A DNA stretch of 64,000 nucleotides from Bacillus sp. FJAT-49711 (GCF_018343715.1 NZ_JAGYPL010000002.1:1022334-1086333), one strand, 5' to 3'. Positions 17,301 through 26,919 are shown, counted from the stretch's first letter. The notes: a model not told the origin generated them from the letters alone. Translations and numbers: made by a program.

Positions 17301-19670
17301 TTGAAGATGGTAAATGTGATTGATCAGGAATGGGATTTGTCTGTTAAGAGGAGAAAGTTTAATTATGAGTGGAAATTTTTGAAGGGTGATAATTCCAATG
17401 CGTTTAAGGTTGAGTTTGATGATTCGGATTGGCGTACACTAGACTTGCCGCATGATTGGAGTATTGAAGGTCCTTTTAAGGAAGAGTATGCGAGTTCAAC
17501 TGGTTATTTGCCGGGAGGAATTGGTTGGTATCGGAAGTGTTTTATTGTTCCAGAAGGTGTGAAGGAAAGAAAAGTATTAATACAATTCGATGGAGTTTAT
17601 AAAAATAGTGAAGTGTGGGTCAATGAACATTATCTTGGCAAAAGACCTTATGGATACAGTTCATTTCATTATGATTTAACCCCTTATTTACACTTTGATA
17701 AGAAGGAAAATGTGATTGCTGTTAAGGTAGATCATTCGGACTTTGCGGATTCTCGTTGGTACACGGGGTCTGGAATATATCGAAATGTATTTATCCAGCA
17801 GACTGATAAAGTGTATATTCAGCCGTATGGAATATTTGTCACAACCCCTAATATTACAAACGCAGAAGCGGAGGTTGTTATTCAGACAAATGTGAAGAAT
17901 GAACATTGTAATGAAGCAAATATCATAATTGAACATTCAATTAATGATGCTGCAGGTAAAAAAATCATTGCGGGTTCATCCATGGAGACAATTCAAGCAA
18001 ATGATGAACAAAACTTTTCACATTCCGTTTTTCTTGAACAGCCCAATTTATGGGCACCGGATCATCCGTATTTATATAATGTTGAAACAAAAGTGATCAA
18101 GGATGGTAAAGTAATAGATTTTGAGGTAACTCCACTTGGTATAAGACATTTCCATTTTGATGCAGACACAGGTTTTTATCTTAATGGAAAGAACATAAAA
18201 ATGAAAGGTGTATGTATCCATCATGATGCTGGGTGTCTTGGTGCTGCAGTTCCTGAAAAGGTGTGGCACAGGCGATTGCAGCTTTTAAAAGAGGCTGGTG
18301 TTAATGCTATTAGAATGAGTCATAACCCACCTGCACCAGAGCTGCTGGATATGTGTGATGCTTATGGGTTCCTAGTCCAAGATGAAGCATTTGATGAGTG
18401 GGAATATCCTAAGAACAAATGGGTAGAAGGTTGGAATAAAGGCGAACCATCGTTGGACGGGTATGCTGCTGACTTTACTGAGTGGGCGGAAATTGACTTG
18501 AGGGATATGGTGATAAGAGATCGGAATCATCCGTCCATTATTTTCTGGAGTATTGGGAATGAAATTGATTATCCTAATGATCCATATTCACACCCAGTAC
18601 TTAAAGGACGTTACAAAGCAGGAAAGCCTAAAGCAAAGGGCATGGGTGATATTGCAAAAAGGTTGGCAAATGTTGTAAAACAATTTGATCCAACGCGGCC
18701 TGTTACTGCTGCATTAGCAAGTGCTGTCATGTCAAATGAAACTGAATTTCCAGATGCTCTTGACGTAGTGGGTTATAACTATCAAGAGTTTCTATATCAC
18801 GAAGATCATAAAAAATACAATAAGCGGGTGATATATGGAAGTGAAAACGGAAGACATCACGATGCATGGTTTGCTGTAGAAAATAATGACTTTATATCTG
18901 GACAATTTATCTGGACAGGGATTGACCATTTGGGAGAAGCTCGTGGTTGGCCAATTCGTCATGCTACTCCGGGAATGCTCGATCTTGCAGGATTCAAAAA
19001 ACCTTTATACTACTTCAAACAAAGTCAATGGTCTCATAAAGATATGGTCCATATAGGAATAACTTCTATTAAAAATCCAGTTCAAATTAACTGGGATCAT
19101 GAAGTCGTCTGCCAATGGAAAGGAAATGAAGGAGATACAGTAAGGGTTGCTTGCTGTACTAATTGTCCTGAAGTGGACTTACTTTTGAATGGTGAATCTG
19201 TAGGTGTCAAAAAACGTATAGATTTCCCTGGTGGAACTATCTATTGGGACATTCCATATTCTCACGGTACATTAAAAGCGATGGGGAAACGAAAAGGAAC
19301 CATTTGCTGTACACATGAATTAAAGACTGCTGGTGTGCCTATTAAAATACAACTGCATTCAGATGTACCAGCCATTAAACCTAACAAACAGGAGGTGGCG
19401 CATGTTGAAGTAAATATCCTTGATCAAGACAATTACCTTGTCTATGATGCGGATAATGAAATACATGTTGCTATCAATGGACCAGGTGAAATTATCGGTA
19501 TTGAATGTAGTAATCCTAAGAGCCATCAGGATTATCAAGCAAAGTACAGAAAGGCTTTTAATGGCAAGTTATTAATTTATATAAAAGCTACTGATCAACC
19601 AGGAATCATTCATTTAGAGGCGTCTTCATTGAATTTGGAGAGCTCATCCATAGAAATAGAGGTTAGATAA
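17301..19670 (+). CDS. Glycoside hydrolase family 2 (beta-galactosidase type)
   Basis: This intracellular GH2 enzyme of 789 residues probably cleaves the disaccharides imported by the preceding transporter. It has an N-terminal jelly-roll sugar-binding domain (about 20-180, with GIGWYRKCF and YTGSGIYRNV), an immunoglobulin-like domain (180-285), the TIM barrel (285-580) and C-terminal DUF4982-like domains. Catalytic residues are Glu421 in SIGNEID (acid/base) and Glu515 in YGSENGR (nucleophile position). GAGGTG precedes TTG 17301 by four bases and ATG 17307 by ten, so the start is uncertain by two codons. Beta-galactosidase is most likely, but beta-glucuronidase cannot be excluded. The first 200 bases are strikingly G-rich and C-poor, next to repeat copy 1. 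Confidence 0.88.
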   Translation: MKMVNVIDQEWDLSVKRRKFNYEWKFLKGDNSNAFKVEFDDSDWRTLDLPHDWSIEGPFKEEYASSTGYLPGGIGWYRKCFIVPEGVKERKVLIQFDGVYKNSEVWVNEHYLGKRPYGYSSFHYDLTPYLHFDKKENVIAVKVDHSDFADSRWYTGSGIYRNVFIQQTDKVYIQPYGIFVTTPNITNAEAEVVIQTNVKNEHCNEANIIIEHSINDAAGKKIIAGSSMETIQANDEQNFSHSVFLEQPNLWAPDHPYLYNVETKVIKDGKVIDFEVTPLGIRHFHFDADTGFYLNGKNIKMKGVCIHHDAGCLGAAVPEKVWHRRLQLLKEAGVNAIRMSHNPPAPELLDMCDAYGFLVQDEAFDEWEYPKNKWVEGWNKGEPSLDGYAADFTEWAEIDLRDMVIRDRNHPSIIFWSIGNEIDYPNDPYSHPVLKGRYKAGKPKAKGMGDIAKRLANVVKQFDPTRPVTAALASAVMSNETEFPDALDVVGYNYQEFLYHEDHKKYNKRVIYGSENGRHHDAWFAVENNDFISGQFIWTGIDHLGEARGWPIRHATPGMLDLAGFKKPLYYFKQSQWSHKDMVHIGITSIKNPVQINWDHEVVCQWKGNEGDTVRVACCTNCPEVDLLLNGESVGVKKRIDFPGGTIYWDIPYSHGTLKAMGKRKGTICCTHELKTAGVPIKIQLHSDVPAIKPNKQEVAHVEVNILDQDNYLVYDADNEIHVAINGPGEIIGIECSNPKSHQDYQAKYRKAFNGKLLIYIKATDQPGIIHLEASSLNLESSSIEIEVR

Positions 19671-20194
19671 AAAGTGTTTAATTAATTTGAATATTCAAAT
19701 TACTAGGGGGGAATATGATAGAATACGAGGTAACTTAATATATTGACGTTTTTCTTTCCTTCAGTAAATGATAATCCTGTAAGCATAACATCATAACACT
19801 CATTAGATTACGAAAAGAATCATGCAAAATAGTTGTTGCACATACTTTCGAATAAAATAGATAAAAAGAAATTCAGGAATCAGATGGAAAATCCCGTCTG
19901 ATTCCTTAGATTATGTGATTAAACTTATAAAAATAGAATAACTTAAGTCTATCTTCAATTCTATTTTCCCAACAAGAATCTTTCATTAGAGTCACATATT
20001 TCTAAATAAAATTAAAGGAACCATTTGTACATATTTCCGTTGCCATATCCATCCGAGAGAATTTGTTCTATTAGGAATATGTATCATTTTATTTTGTCAT
20101 TTTCATAAAAATATATAAAAGTAGAAGGTTATTTAGTTTTACTGGCGAAAAGAGTAAGAATCATTCTATTTTTAAATTCATGGAGGGATGATGT
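19671..20194. other. Intergenic region with one hairpin
   Basis: About 520 AT-rich bases without a gene. A stem AGGAATCAGATGG / CCGTCTGATTCCT lies at 19875-19906 and may end the GH2 transcript, though no T-run follows. The distal part presumably holds the promoter of the redox cluster; I see no clear hexamers. Confidence 0.5.
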
Positions 20195-21130
20195 TTGAAG
20201 AGCATTCGCGTTAATGGAGTCGGTAAGGAAATTTCGAGGCTTGTCATGGGTTCAGGTGGTTTTACTCCGGATCATATGGATCGTGTAACGGATGTGTTAA
20301 ATCATTATTTAGAAATGGGCGGAAATACGATTGATACGGCCTTCATTTATTATGGGGGAAAAAGCGAGGAAGCGATTGGGATTTGGATGGAGGAAAATAA
20401 GCGTCGTGACGATGTGATTATTTTAACAAAGGGTGCTCATCATAATGCAGATGGTCCACGTGTCAGCAAAAAAGCGATTGATGAAGAATTAGAAATTAGC
20501 TTGGATAGATTAAGAACCGATTATGTTGAATTGTATGCTCTTCATCGTGATAATCCTGAAGTGCCTGTCGGGGAAATTCTCGAGATTTTAAATGCTCATG
20601 TAGAAGCGGGTCGCATTGGTGCGTTCGGTGGATCTAACTGGTCGATCGAAAGGCTTCAAGAAGCGAATGACTATGCAGAAAAACACGGTTTGATAGGATT
20701 CACTTTCAGCAGTCCCAATTTAAGTCTTGCCAAACCTAATGAGCCATACTGGGCAGGGTGTATATCCGTTGATGACCCAATGCTCGCATGGCATGAAGAA
20801 AATTATATGCCGCTATTTTCTTGGTCCTCGCAAGCGAGTGGTTTTTTTACTGGACGATTTACACCTGAGGATCGCTCACATGAAGATATTGTCCGCGTTT
20901 ATTACAGTGATGAAAATTGGGAGCGCTTTCGACGGGCTGAACAGATGGCGAAGGAAAAAGGGGTTGAAACTGTTCAAATCAGTTTAGCTTATGTATTGAA
21001 TCAAAGTTTTCCAACTGCAGCGATTATTGGGCCGCAAAACAAGCAGGAATTAGCATCTTGTAGACAAGCCTTAGACATTCTTTTAACGGAGGAGGAACTG
21101 AAGTGGCTTGACCTTCGTAATATTAACTGA
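20195..21130 (+). CDS. Aldo/keto reductase
   Basis: This NAD(P)H-dependent oxidoreductase of the aldo/keto reductase superfamily (YdhF-like group) has 311 residues. The catalytic tetrad is visible: Asp47, Tyr52, Lys79 and His117 (IDTAFIYYGG, ILTKGAH, YALHRDN). The C-terminal cofactor region contains AAIIGPQNKQEL. TTG 20195 has a GGAGGG ribosome site seven bases upstream. It opens a run of oxidoreductase and isomerase genes on the same strand, so it may reduce or oxidise a sugar or sugar acid in that pathway. The 116-base gap to the next gene leaves cotranscription likely but not proven. Confidence 0.85.
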   Translation: MKSIRVNGVGKEISRLVMGSGGFTPDHMDRVTDVLNHYLEMGGNTIDTAFIYYGGKSEEAIGIWMEENKRRDDVIILTKGAHHNADGPRVSKKAIDEELEISLDRLRTDYVELYALHRDNPEVPVGEILEILNAHVEAGRIGAFGGSNWSIERLQEANDYAEKHGLIGFTFSSPNLSLAKPNEPYWAGCISVDDPMLAWHEENYMPLFSWSSQASGFFTGRFTPEDRSHEDIVRVYYSDENWERFRRAEQMAKEKGVETVQISLAYVLNQSFPTAAIIGPQNKQELASCRQALDILLTEEELKWLDLRNIN

Positions 21131-21246
21131 CTTTTCCACTAGAAAACAAGCTTTGCAATTTAGAAACTACCTCTACGATTACACTCCATGATGATATTTA
21201 CTTTCCATTTCACTAAAAAAACGTTGAGAAATAAGGGGGATTTTTT

Positions 21247-22014
21247 ATGTCTTCTAATCTATTTTCTTTAAAAGGAAGAACGGCACTCGTTACAGGAGGT
21301 TGTCAAGGTCTAGGGTTAGAATTTGCAAGAGCGCTCGCATCAGCTGGCGCCAATGTAGCGATTACGAGTAGGGACGTTGAAAAGGCAGAAAATGCTGCAC
21401 AGGAATTGACTAATCATTATGATTCAAATGTTTCGGGACATGCAGTCGATGTGTTGGATGCTAAGCAAATAGATGAGTTAGTGGAACAGGTTATAGCAGA
21501 GCATGGAAGTATTGATATTTTAATCAATAATGCTGGAGTGAATATTCGTAAGCCTCTTTTAGAATATGATGAAGAAAGTTGGGATTTAGTTCAGGAGACG
21601 AATTTAAAAGCTCCTTTCCTCGTTTCGAAAGCGGTAGCTCCGCACATGATTCAACAACGATATGGAAGAATTATTAATCTTGCTTCGATGTTAGGAATGG
21701 TAGGGCTTGCTGAACGATCTGCCTATTGTTCTAGTAAAGGCGGTCTCATTCAATTAACAAAAGTGATGGCGCTGGAATGGGCTGAATATAATATTACGGC
21801 GAATGCGATTTGTCCTGGACCATTTGCAACTGAATTAAACCAAGTTGTCATCAATAATCCTGAAGCGAATCAATTTTTCCTTGATCATTTGCCGATTAAG
21901 CGATGGGGAAAACCAGATGAGTTAGCCGGGTTGATTATTTACCTTGCTTCAGAAGCTTCAAGTTTTATGACTGGATCCTCGATTGCCATTGATGGTGGTT
22001 GGACAGTGGAATAA
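21247..22014 (+). CDS. SDR-family oxidoreductase (gluconate 5-dehydrogenase/KduD-like)
   Basis: This classical short-chain dehydrogenase has 255 residues. It has the cofactor motif TGGCQGLG at 16-23, NNAG at 94-97, and the catalytic Ser147, Tyr160 and Lys164. The C-terminus FMTGSSIAIDGGWTVE is intact and of normal length, a useful contrast to the SDR at 23058. A GGGGGA ribosome site precedes ATG 21247. Family resemblance suggests oxidation of a sugar acid or a keto-sugar. It is followed after 52 bases by an isomerase gene. Confidence 0.86.
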   Translation: MSSNLFSLKGRTALVTGGCQGLGLEFARALASAGANVAITSRDVEKAENAAQELTNHYDSNVSGHAVDVLDAKQIDELVEQVIAEHGSIDILINNAGVNIRKPLLEYDEESWDLVQETNLKAPFLVSKAVAPHMIQQRYGRIINLASMLGMVGLAERSAYCSSKGGLIQLTKVMALEWAEYNITANAICPGPFATELNQVVINNPEANQFFLDHLPIKRWGKPDELAGLIIYLASEASSFMTGSSIAIDGGWTVE

Positions 22015-22066
22015 AGTCTGGGCCAAATAGGATTTGAATTTCATGTAGTAACTAGGAGGAGATAGC

Positions 22067-23056
22067 ATGCAGTTTGGACTTACGGCGTACGGAACTGTCT
22101 TTTATATGGGATTACATCCAAAAGCGGAAAAACCACGAATCACGGCTATACAGCAAATGAAGATGGCAGAGGAATATGGATTAGAAGGGGTAGAATTGCC
22201 ATTCGATCTATTAGTGCACGCCAATTTGGATGAGGTTAGAGAGTATGCGAGAGACCATAATTTGTTTATAAATATCGCTGCAGGTGGTTATGATCCGGAA
22301 CTTTTAAAACGAGTTCTTCAGCTCGGCGGAAATATTAACGCACGTACGGTTAGAACGGTCGTAGGTGGGGCTGATTTTGGCGGAGACCGCAGAAAAATGA
22401 GTGGCAAATGGGAAGCGTTTCTTCATGAAATTTTAGTTTCCTTCCAAGAGGCTGTTAAGACGGCTGAGGAAGTAGGGGTTCATTTAACCGTAGAGAATCA
22501 TCAGGATTTAGCATCAGAAGAGCTCATTTGGATATGTGAAACCATCAATTCCGATTATTTTGGAATTACATTAGATGCCGGGAATCCATTAGCTACTGCT
22601 GAAGTTCCGATGGATTTTTTTTCAAAAATGGCTCCGTATATAAAAAATGTCCATTTAAAAGATTACAAGATTTATTGGTCAGATGAAGGCTATCGTCTCG
22701 CTCGCTGTCCTGTTGGACAAGGAGTGATTGATTTTCCAGCGCTTTTTTCATTAATGGAAGAAGTGAATCCAAATATTACGTTATCGATTGAACATGGGGC
22801 GTTAGAAGCAAGGCATGTCCGAGTTTTACAGGAGGATTATTGGACGGAATATCCGGACCGAACGGCCAAACAGCTGACACGTCTTCTTCGTTTTATAGAA
22901 GACCATGCTTTTACAAAAGGAGATTGGCGTACTCCATATGAAAAGGGAGAAACCGCAGAGGCGATTGCCACATATGAAATGGAGGAAATGGCCATTGGAA
23001 TGGCTTATTTATCTTATTTGATGAAGAAAAACGATACCCTACAATTGGAGGCGTAA
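22067..23056 (+). CDS. Sugar phosphate isomerase/epimerase-like TIM barrel protein
   Basis: This is an AP-endonuclease-2/xylose-isomerase-like TIM barrel, 329 residues. Likely metal ligands sit at strand ends: Glu143 (TVENHQ), Asp170 (TLDAGN), His196 (NVHLKD) and Glu242 (SIEHG). Enzymes of this superfamily isomerise or epimerise sugars, dehydrate inosose, or cleave 3-keto-glycosides. Surrounded by dehydrogenases, a role on an oxidised sugar is plausible. An AGGAGG ribosome site precedes ATG 22067, and the next SDR starts one base after its stop, so the two are coupled. Confidence 0.82.
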   Translation: MQFGLTAYGTVFYMGLHPKAEKPRITAIQQMKMAEEYGLEGVELPFDLLVHANLDEVREYARDHNLFINIAAGGYDPELLKRVLQLGGNINARTVRTVVGGADFGGDRRKMSGKWEAFLHEILVSFQEAVKTAEEVGVHLTVENHQDLASEELIWICETINSDYFGITLDAGNPLATAEVPMDFFSKMAPYIKNVHLKDYKIYWSDEGYRLARCPVGQGVIDFPALFSLMEEVNPNITLSIEHGALEARHVRVLQEDYWTEYPDRTAKQLTRLLRFIEDHAFTKGDWRTPYEKGETAEAIATYEMEEMAIGMAYLSYLMKKNDTLQLEA

Positions 23057-23057
23057 T

Positions 23058-23834
23058 ATGCAAGCTTTAAAAGGAAAAAATGCACTAGTTACGGGTTCAA
23101 GCCGCGGATTGGGAAAACAATATGCTTTTGATTTAGCGAAAGCAGGGGCCAATGTGATTGTTCATGATATTAATAATCATGCTGCAAGTGAATTTAATGA
23201 AGCCGAGTCGGGACACGAAGTAGCTAGGGATATCCAGTCTCTTGGCGTAAAGGCAGAATTTATTGCCGGTGATTTATCCTATCCGAAGCAGGCCTCCAGT
23301 GTGGTAGCAGAGGCCATTAATCGTTTTGGGGCAATTGATATATTAGTCAATAATGCTGGAGGAGATATTGGCTTTTCTACGCCACGTCCCAATCCGAATG
23401 ATGCCTTGGATATATCAGTTGAAGATATTCGCTCTGTCGTCGATCGAAATTTACTGACGACAATGTATATGTGCAAGTATGTTGGACTTCATATGAGGGA
23501 AAGAAAGTCTGGGAAAATCATTAATGTCGGTTCGATTGCGGGGCATGTGCCAGTGCGTGAAGGGATCATCTATGCGACGGCAAAGGCTGGAATCTCTTAT
23601 TATACGAGAAGTTTAGCAGAGCAATTACGACCTTATGACATAAATGTAAATGCCATTTCACCAGCTCCCACTTATACAGGCAGATTTTTAGCAACTCGAA
23701 CAGTCAAGGAAGAAGAAGGCAAATCCCGTTTGCAGAAAATTGCACATCCCGAAGATATGTCGGGCATCGTGATGTTTTTATGTGGACCATCTGCTGGTGT
23801 TCTAACGGGGGAAACGATTGTTTGTTGGGTGTGA
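23058..23834 (+). CDS. SDR-family oxidoreductase with abnormal C-terminus
   Basis: This is a short-chain dehydrogenase with TGSSRGLG at 12-19, NNAG near 98-101, Ser159, Tyr172 and Lys176. Members normally end in a motif like TGETIVCDGG plus several residues, which closes the cofactor and dimer interface. Here the protein stops as TGETIVCWV, three bases before a dispersed palindrome copy begins. The simplest reading is that repeat insertion replaced the last codons. It may still be active. GGAGG precedes the ATG, one base after the isomerase stop. Confidence 0.82.
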   Translation: MQALKGKNALVTGSSRGLGKQYAFDLAKAGANVIVHDINNHAASEFNEAESGHEVARDIQSLGVKAEFIAGDLSYPKQASSVVAEAINRFGAIDILVNNAGGDIGFSTPRPNPNDALDISVEDIRSVVDRNLLTTMYMCKYVGLHMRERKSGKIINVGSIAGHVPVREGIIYATAKAGISYYTRSLAEQLRPYDINVNAISPAPTYTGRFLATRTVKEEEGKSRLQKIAHPEDMSGIVMFLCGPSAGVLTGETIVCWV

Positions 23835-23837
23835 TAT

Positions 23838-23903
23838 TGTGTGAGTGCCAGGCACCCAAACAACTCTGGAACTATTCTGAATTGTTCGGGTGCCTGGCGC
23901 ACT
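23838..23903. repeat. Dispersed palindrome, copy 2 (two-palindrome unit)
   Basis: The left arm reads GTGAGTGCCAGGCACCCAAA, the spacer CTCTGGAACTATTCTGAA, and the right arm GTTCGGGTGCCTGGCGCAC. The two palindromes are also inverted relative to each other, so the whole unit can form one long hairpin. It directly follows the shortened SDR gene. Confidence 0.9.
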
Positions 23904-23931
23904 AATTAAAAAGGAAGAAAGAGTGATGTGA

Positions 23932-24714
23932 ATGAGCAAACGTCTTCAAGATAAAGTAATTGTCATCACGGGATCGACAAAAGGAATTGGAAAAGGTATT
24001 GCTTTGATGTGTGCAGATGAAGGAGCTAAAGTTGTTGTTAGTGGGAGAAATCGAGATGCGGGGAATGTGGTTGTAGAAGAAATAATGAGTAGGTACGAAA
24101 CCGAAGCGATTTTTATTCAAAAAGATATTGCATCCGAGCAGGCTTGTAGAGAGTTAATCGAGGAATCTGTTGCTCATTTTGGCCGAATTGACGGCTTGGT
24201 TAATAATGCAGGAATTTTTCCAAGGGGAACTATTCTTGATACGACAGAAGAGTTATTTGATTCCATATTTGATGTGAATATAAAAGGAGCATTCTTTTGT
24301 TCTAAATTCGCCATACGAGAGATGTTGAAAACTGGAAAGGGTTCAATCGTTCAAATTGGGTCGACCAATGGGTATGCGGGTGGAGAAAATTTGGTTGCGT
24401 ATTCCTGTTCGAAAGGAGCAATGCTTACTCTGAACAAAAGCATCGCTAGCCACTATGCTAAAAAGCAAATTCGTTCAAATTGGATAACCGTTGGATGGGT
24501 TGCCTCTGAAGGGGAAATCGAACTGCACGAAAGTATGGGAACAAACAAAGAAAAACTCGTAGAATGGGCAGAAAATGCAATTCCCACCGGAAAAATGCAA
24601 ACAGCTGAGGACATGGCCTACGGTGTTGTATACTTACTATCAGACGAATCCAGCCAGGTCACAGGCACAGAACTACATATTAACGGCGGCTTAGGCTTAC
24701 GGAGCTCCAGATAA
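23932..24714 (+). CDS. SDR-family oxidoreductase
   Basis: This third short-chain dehydrogenase of the cluster has 260 residues. Motifs are TGSTKGIG at 14-21, NNAG at 91-94, Ser144, Tyr157 and Lys161, and the C-terminus is normal (VTGTELHINGGLGL). It is bounded by repeat copies 2 and 3, only 28 and 24 bases from its ends. Its 5' part is G/T-rich and its 3' part A/C-rich, so codon use changes along the gene. GGAAGAAAG lies before ATG 23932. Substrate unknown; the neighbours suggest a sugar derivative. Confidence 0.85.
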   Translation: MSKRLQDKVIVITGSTKGIGKGIALMCADEGAKVVVSGRNRDAGNVVVEEIMSRYETEAIFIQKDIASEQACRELIEESVAHFGRIDGLVNNAGIFPRGTILDTTEELFDSIFDVNIKGAFFCSKFAIREMLKTGKGSIVQIGSTNGYAGGENLVAYSCSKGAMLTLNKSIASHYAKKQIRSNWITVGWVASEGEIELHESMGTNKEKLVEWAENAIPTGKMQTAEDMAYGVVYLLSDESSQVTGTELHINGGLGLRSSR

Positions 24715-24738
24715 TTGTTTGAGAGTTGTGTGAGTGCA

Positions 24739-24796
24739 TTGTGTGAGTGCCAGGCACTCACACAACTCTGGAACTATTCAGAATTGTTTGGTGGTG
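24739..24796. repeat. Dispersed palindrome, copy 3 (right half decayed)
   Basis: The left palindrome is intact (TTGTGTGAGTGCC A GGCACTCACACAA), followed by CTCTGGAACTATTCAGAATT. The right palindrome survives only as TTGTTTGGTG. Confidence 0.85.
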
Positions 24797-24832
24797 TCAA
24801 GAGCGTATGACTGACGTTAAATAAGAAAGGAA

Positions 24833-25690
24833 ATGAGTAAAGAGGAAATGGAAAATGTTGAGCGTGGGTTAGAGATATTGGAGGAACTTAAAGAAACGGT
24901 AGTCCCGGAAGGAATGCTTGCTGTATGGTTTTTAGGTCAGAATAGTGTTCTTTTGAAGGGAGCGGGGAATAAGGTTGTTTGTATCGATCCTTATTTGGAG
25001 TCTGCACCATATCGGGCATTCGCTCCTCCTTTTCAGCCGGAATTGTTAACAAATATTGATTATGTTTGTATCTCGCATGATCATAGCGACCACTTAGATC
25101 CATATTCTGTGGAGGCGATTGCTAAGGTCAATAATCAAACAAAGTTTATCGCTCCCGCTTATTGTCATGAGCAATTGCGAGAATGTGGTGTCAATGAAGA
25201 AAATATAGTGGAAGCTGATACGAATCTAGACTGGTGCAGTACGGATGTGAAAATAAAAGCCATCCCGGCTGCTCATGAGGAATTTGAATACTCTCCTGAG
25301 CATGGCCACCGATTTGTAGGATTCATTTTGGATTGGAACGGTGTAAAAATATATCATGCTGGGGATACAGTTATTTATCCTGGATTAGTAGATACGTTGA
25401 AAAAGGAAGCCATTGACTTGGCTCTTCTTCCGATTAACGGAAGAGACTTTTTTAGAAATGAGCGAAATATTGTAGGGAATATGGACGTAAGAGAAGCGGC
25501 TGAATTAGCGGTTGCAGCAGGTGTCGATACTGTTATTCCTCTCCATTATGATATGTTTGCTGGAAATTCAGAAAAACCTGGTAGAATCATTGACTATTTT
25601 TACGAGAATTATCCGATGCAGAAATGTCATGTTTGTGCTCGATTTGAGAGGTTTATTTATGTTTCATCGGGAGCTTTAAAAGGGAAATAG
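24833..25690 (+). CDS. UlaG-like metallo-beta-lactamase-fold lactonase
   Basis: This metal-dependent hydrolase of 285 residues resembles L-ascorbate-6-phosphate lactonase UlaG. The metal motif is His82-x-His84-x-Asp86-His87 (SHDHSDHLD), with further ligands in AAHEE and HAGDT, and a late PLHYDMF motif. It would open a sugar-acid lactone, a natural step after the dehydrogenases upstream. The start is uncertain: ATG 24833 is two bases from AAAGG, and ATG 24848 is an alternative. The first 60 bases contain very few C. A strong terminator follows. Confidence 0.82.
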   Translation: MSKEEMENVERGLEILEELKETVVPEGMLAVWFLGQNSVLLKGAGNKVVCIDPYLESAPYRAFAPPFQPELLTNIDYVCISHDHSDHLDPYSVEAIAKVNNQTKFIAPAYCHEQLRECGVNEENIVEADTNLDWCSTDVKIKAIPAAHEEFEYSPEHGHRFVGFILDWNGVKIYHAGDTVIYPGLVDTLKKEAIDLALLPINGRDFFRNERNIVGNMDVREAAELAVAAGVDTVIPLHYDMFAGNSEKPGRIIDYFYENYPMQKCHVCARFERFIYVSSGALKGK

Positions 25691-25760
25691 GGATCTTCAG
25701 AAGTAAGAGGCATTTTTAAAATATCCCTTACCCTTGTAGCAAGTCACACTAGTCACCAAT

Positions 25761-25814
25761 AAAAAGAAGTAACTGCCCTCTGCTCTGACAAGAAAGGGCG
25801 TGTTACTTCTTTTT
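25761..25814. terminator. Terminator after the redox cluster
   Basis: AAAAAGAAGTAAC pairs with GTTACTTCTTTTT, with an inner GCCCT/GGGC pairing. The A and T tails make it functional on both strands; it lies between the convergent UlaG-like and GDPD genes. Confidence 0.85.
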
Positions 25815-25968
25815 AACGTTCTTATTTTTGGCCTGTGTTCTTTTTGCGTCTTGTAATTGCAACGATCAGATGTAACAGCACCTGGTCTATTTGCTAACGA
25901 AAAAAAGTAGAGAAGAGATGGATCACTAAGTATAAAATTAGATTATAGTAAAGATAACATTCCTTCTC

Positions 25969-26712
25969 CTAGCCATTTTTTATTTTTTTAATGTACTGTA
26001 AAGCTGGTACTGGGTTATTACATGTCATTAACGTTACGCCACAATCCAATGAATATTTGACTTGTTTCGCATCGTCTGGACAGAAGCTCCATGCAAGTTT
26101 TCCTGCACTTTTGTAAGATTGAACCATCTCACGGGTTAACACATTCATTTCAATCCCAATAGCCCACAATTTGGAAAAAGTTCCGTTTTTGCCTGGGATA
26201 TAATTGGACATTTTATCTTCCGGAAACCCTTGAGTTTTGCATTGATACGTATCGTGAATATGCGCAACTATATTTGCCTCGAAGCTTGTAAATACACACC
26301 TGTCAAGAAAATCAAACTTCCTTAGGATCTCAATTGCCCTGTCAGCAACCTCTATTGCCTTGCTGCCACGCTTAATTTCAATATTAAAAAGTAATTCCGA
26401 ATATGGTTGAAGCATCTTACAAAACTCTTTTAATGTGGGAATCCGTTGCCCATCACCTGCATCCAATTCTTTTAATTCTCTTAACGTAAAATCCTGCACC
26501 TTTCCCGAACCATTCGTCGTCCGATCCACCGTTTGATCATGGATAATTACGACTTCGTTGTCCTTAGATAGCCGAAGATCAAACTCAATCATATCTACTC
26601 CAATATCCACTGCTTTTTGAAAAGCCAAAAGAGTATTTTCAGGATAATTAGAACTAAAGCCACGATGAGCCGCTACAATTATATTAGATTCGGATTGAAG
26701 TCGTTCTATCAT
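25969..26712 (-). CDS. Glycerophosphodiester phosphodiesterase (third copy)
   Basis: This is a cytoplasmic GDPD of 247 residues with His16-Arg17, Glu25 (PENT), Glu43-x-Asp45 and His58-Asp59, plus IEIKRG for the conserved Lys. It has no signal peptide. A GGGAGAAGG ribosome site precedes ATG 26712. It is monocistronic on the minus strand, away from the ugp cluster, and would release glycerol-3-phosphate from phospholipid head groups. GDPDs are easy to recognise; the physiological diester cannot be told from sequence. Confidence 0.9.
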   Translation of the reverse strand: MIERLQSESNIIVAAHRGFSSNYPENTLLAFQKAVDIGVDMIEFDLRLSKDNEVVIIHDQTVDRTTNGSGKVQDFTLRELKELDAGDGQRIPTLKEFCKMLQPYSELLFNIEIKRGSKAIEVADRAIEILRKFDFLDRCVFTSFEANIVAHIHDTYQCKTQGFPEDKMSNYIPGKNGTFSKLWAIGIEMNVLTREMVQSYKSAGKLAWSFCPDDAKQVKYSLDCGVTLMTCNNPVPALQYIKKIKNG

Positions 26713-26841
26713 ATTAGTAACCTTCTCCCATATAACTTTTCTAGTAGATGTTCAACGCCTAAGTACCATACAACTTATAATTCTCGATTGCAGAAAAGAA
26801 ATCCTTCATTTTTTGTTTGTGAGGGAGGAATTGTGTAAGAA

Positions 26842-26919
26842 TTGTGTGAGTGCCAGGCACCCAAACAAATTAGAAACGATTCAGAATAGTGTCAGAGTTG
26901 TTTGGGTGCCTGGCACTCA
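26842..26919. repeat. Dispersed palindrome, copy 4 (two-palindrome unit)
   Basis: TTGTGTGAGTGCCAGGCACC begins the unit and TTGTTTGGGTGCCTGGCAC ends it. The spacer contains CGATTCAGAATAGTGTC, the reverse orientation of the spacer in copies 2 and 5. It lies in the divergent gap between the GDPD and NTR-protein genes. Confidence 0.9.
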
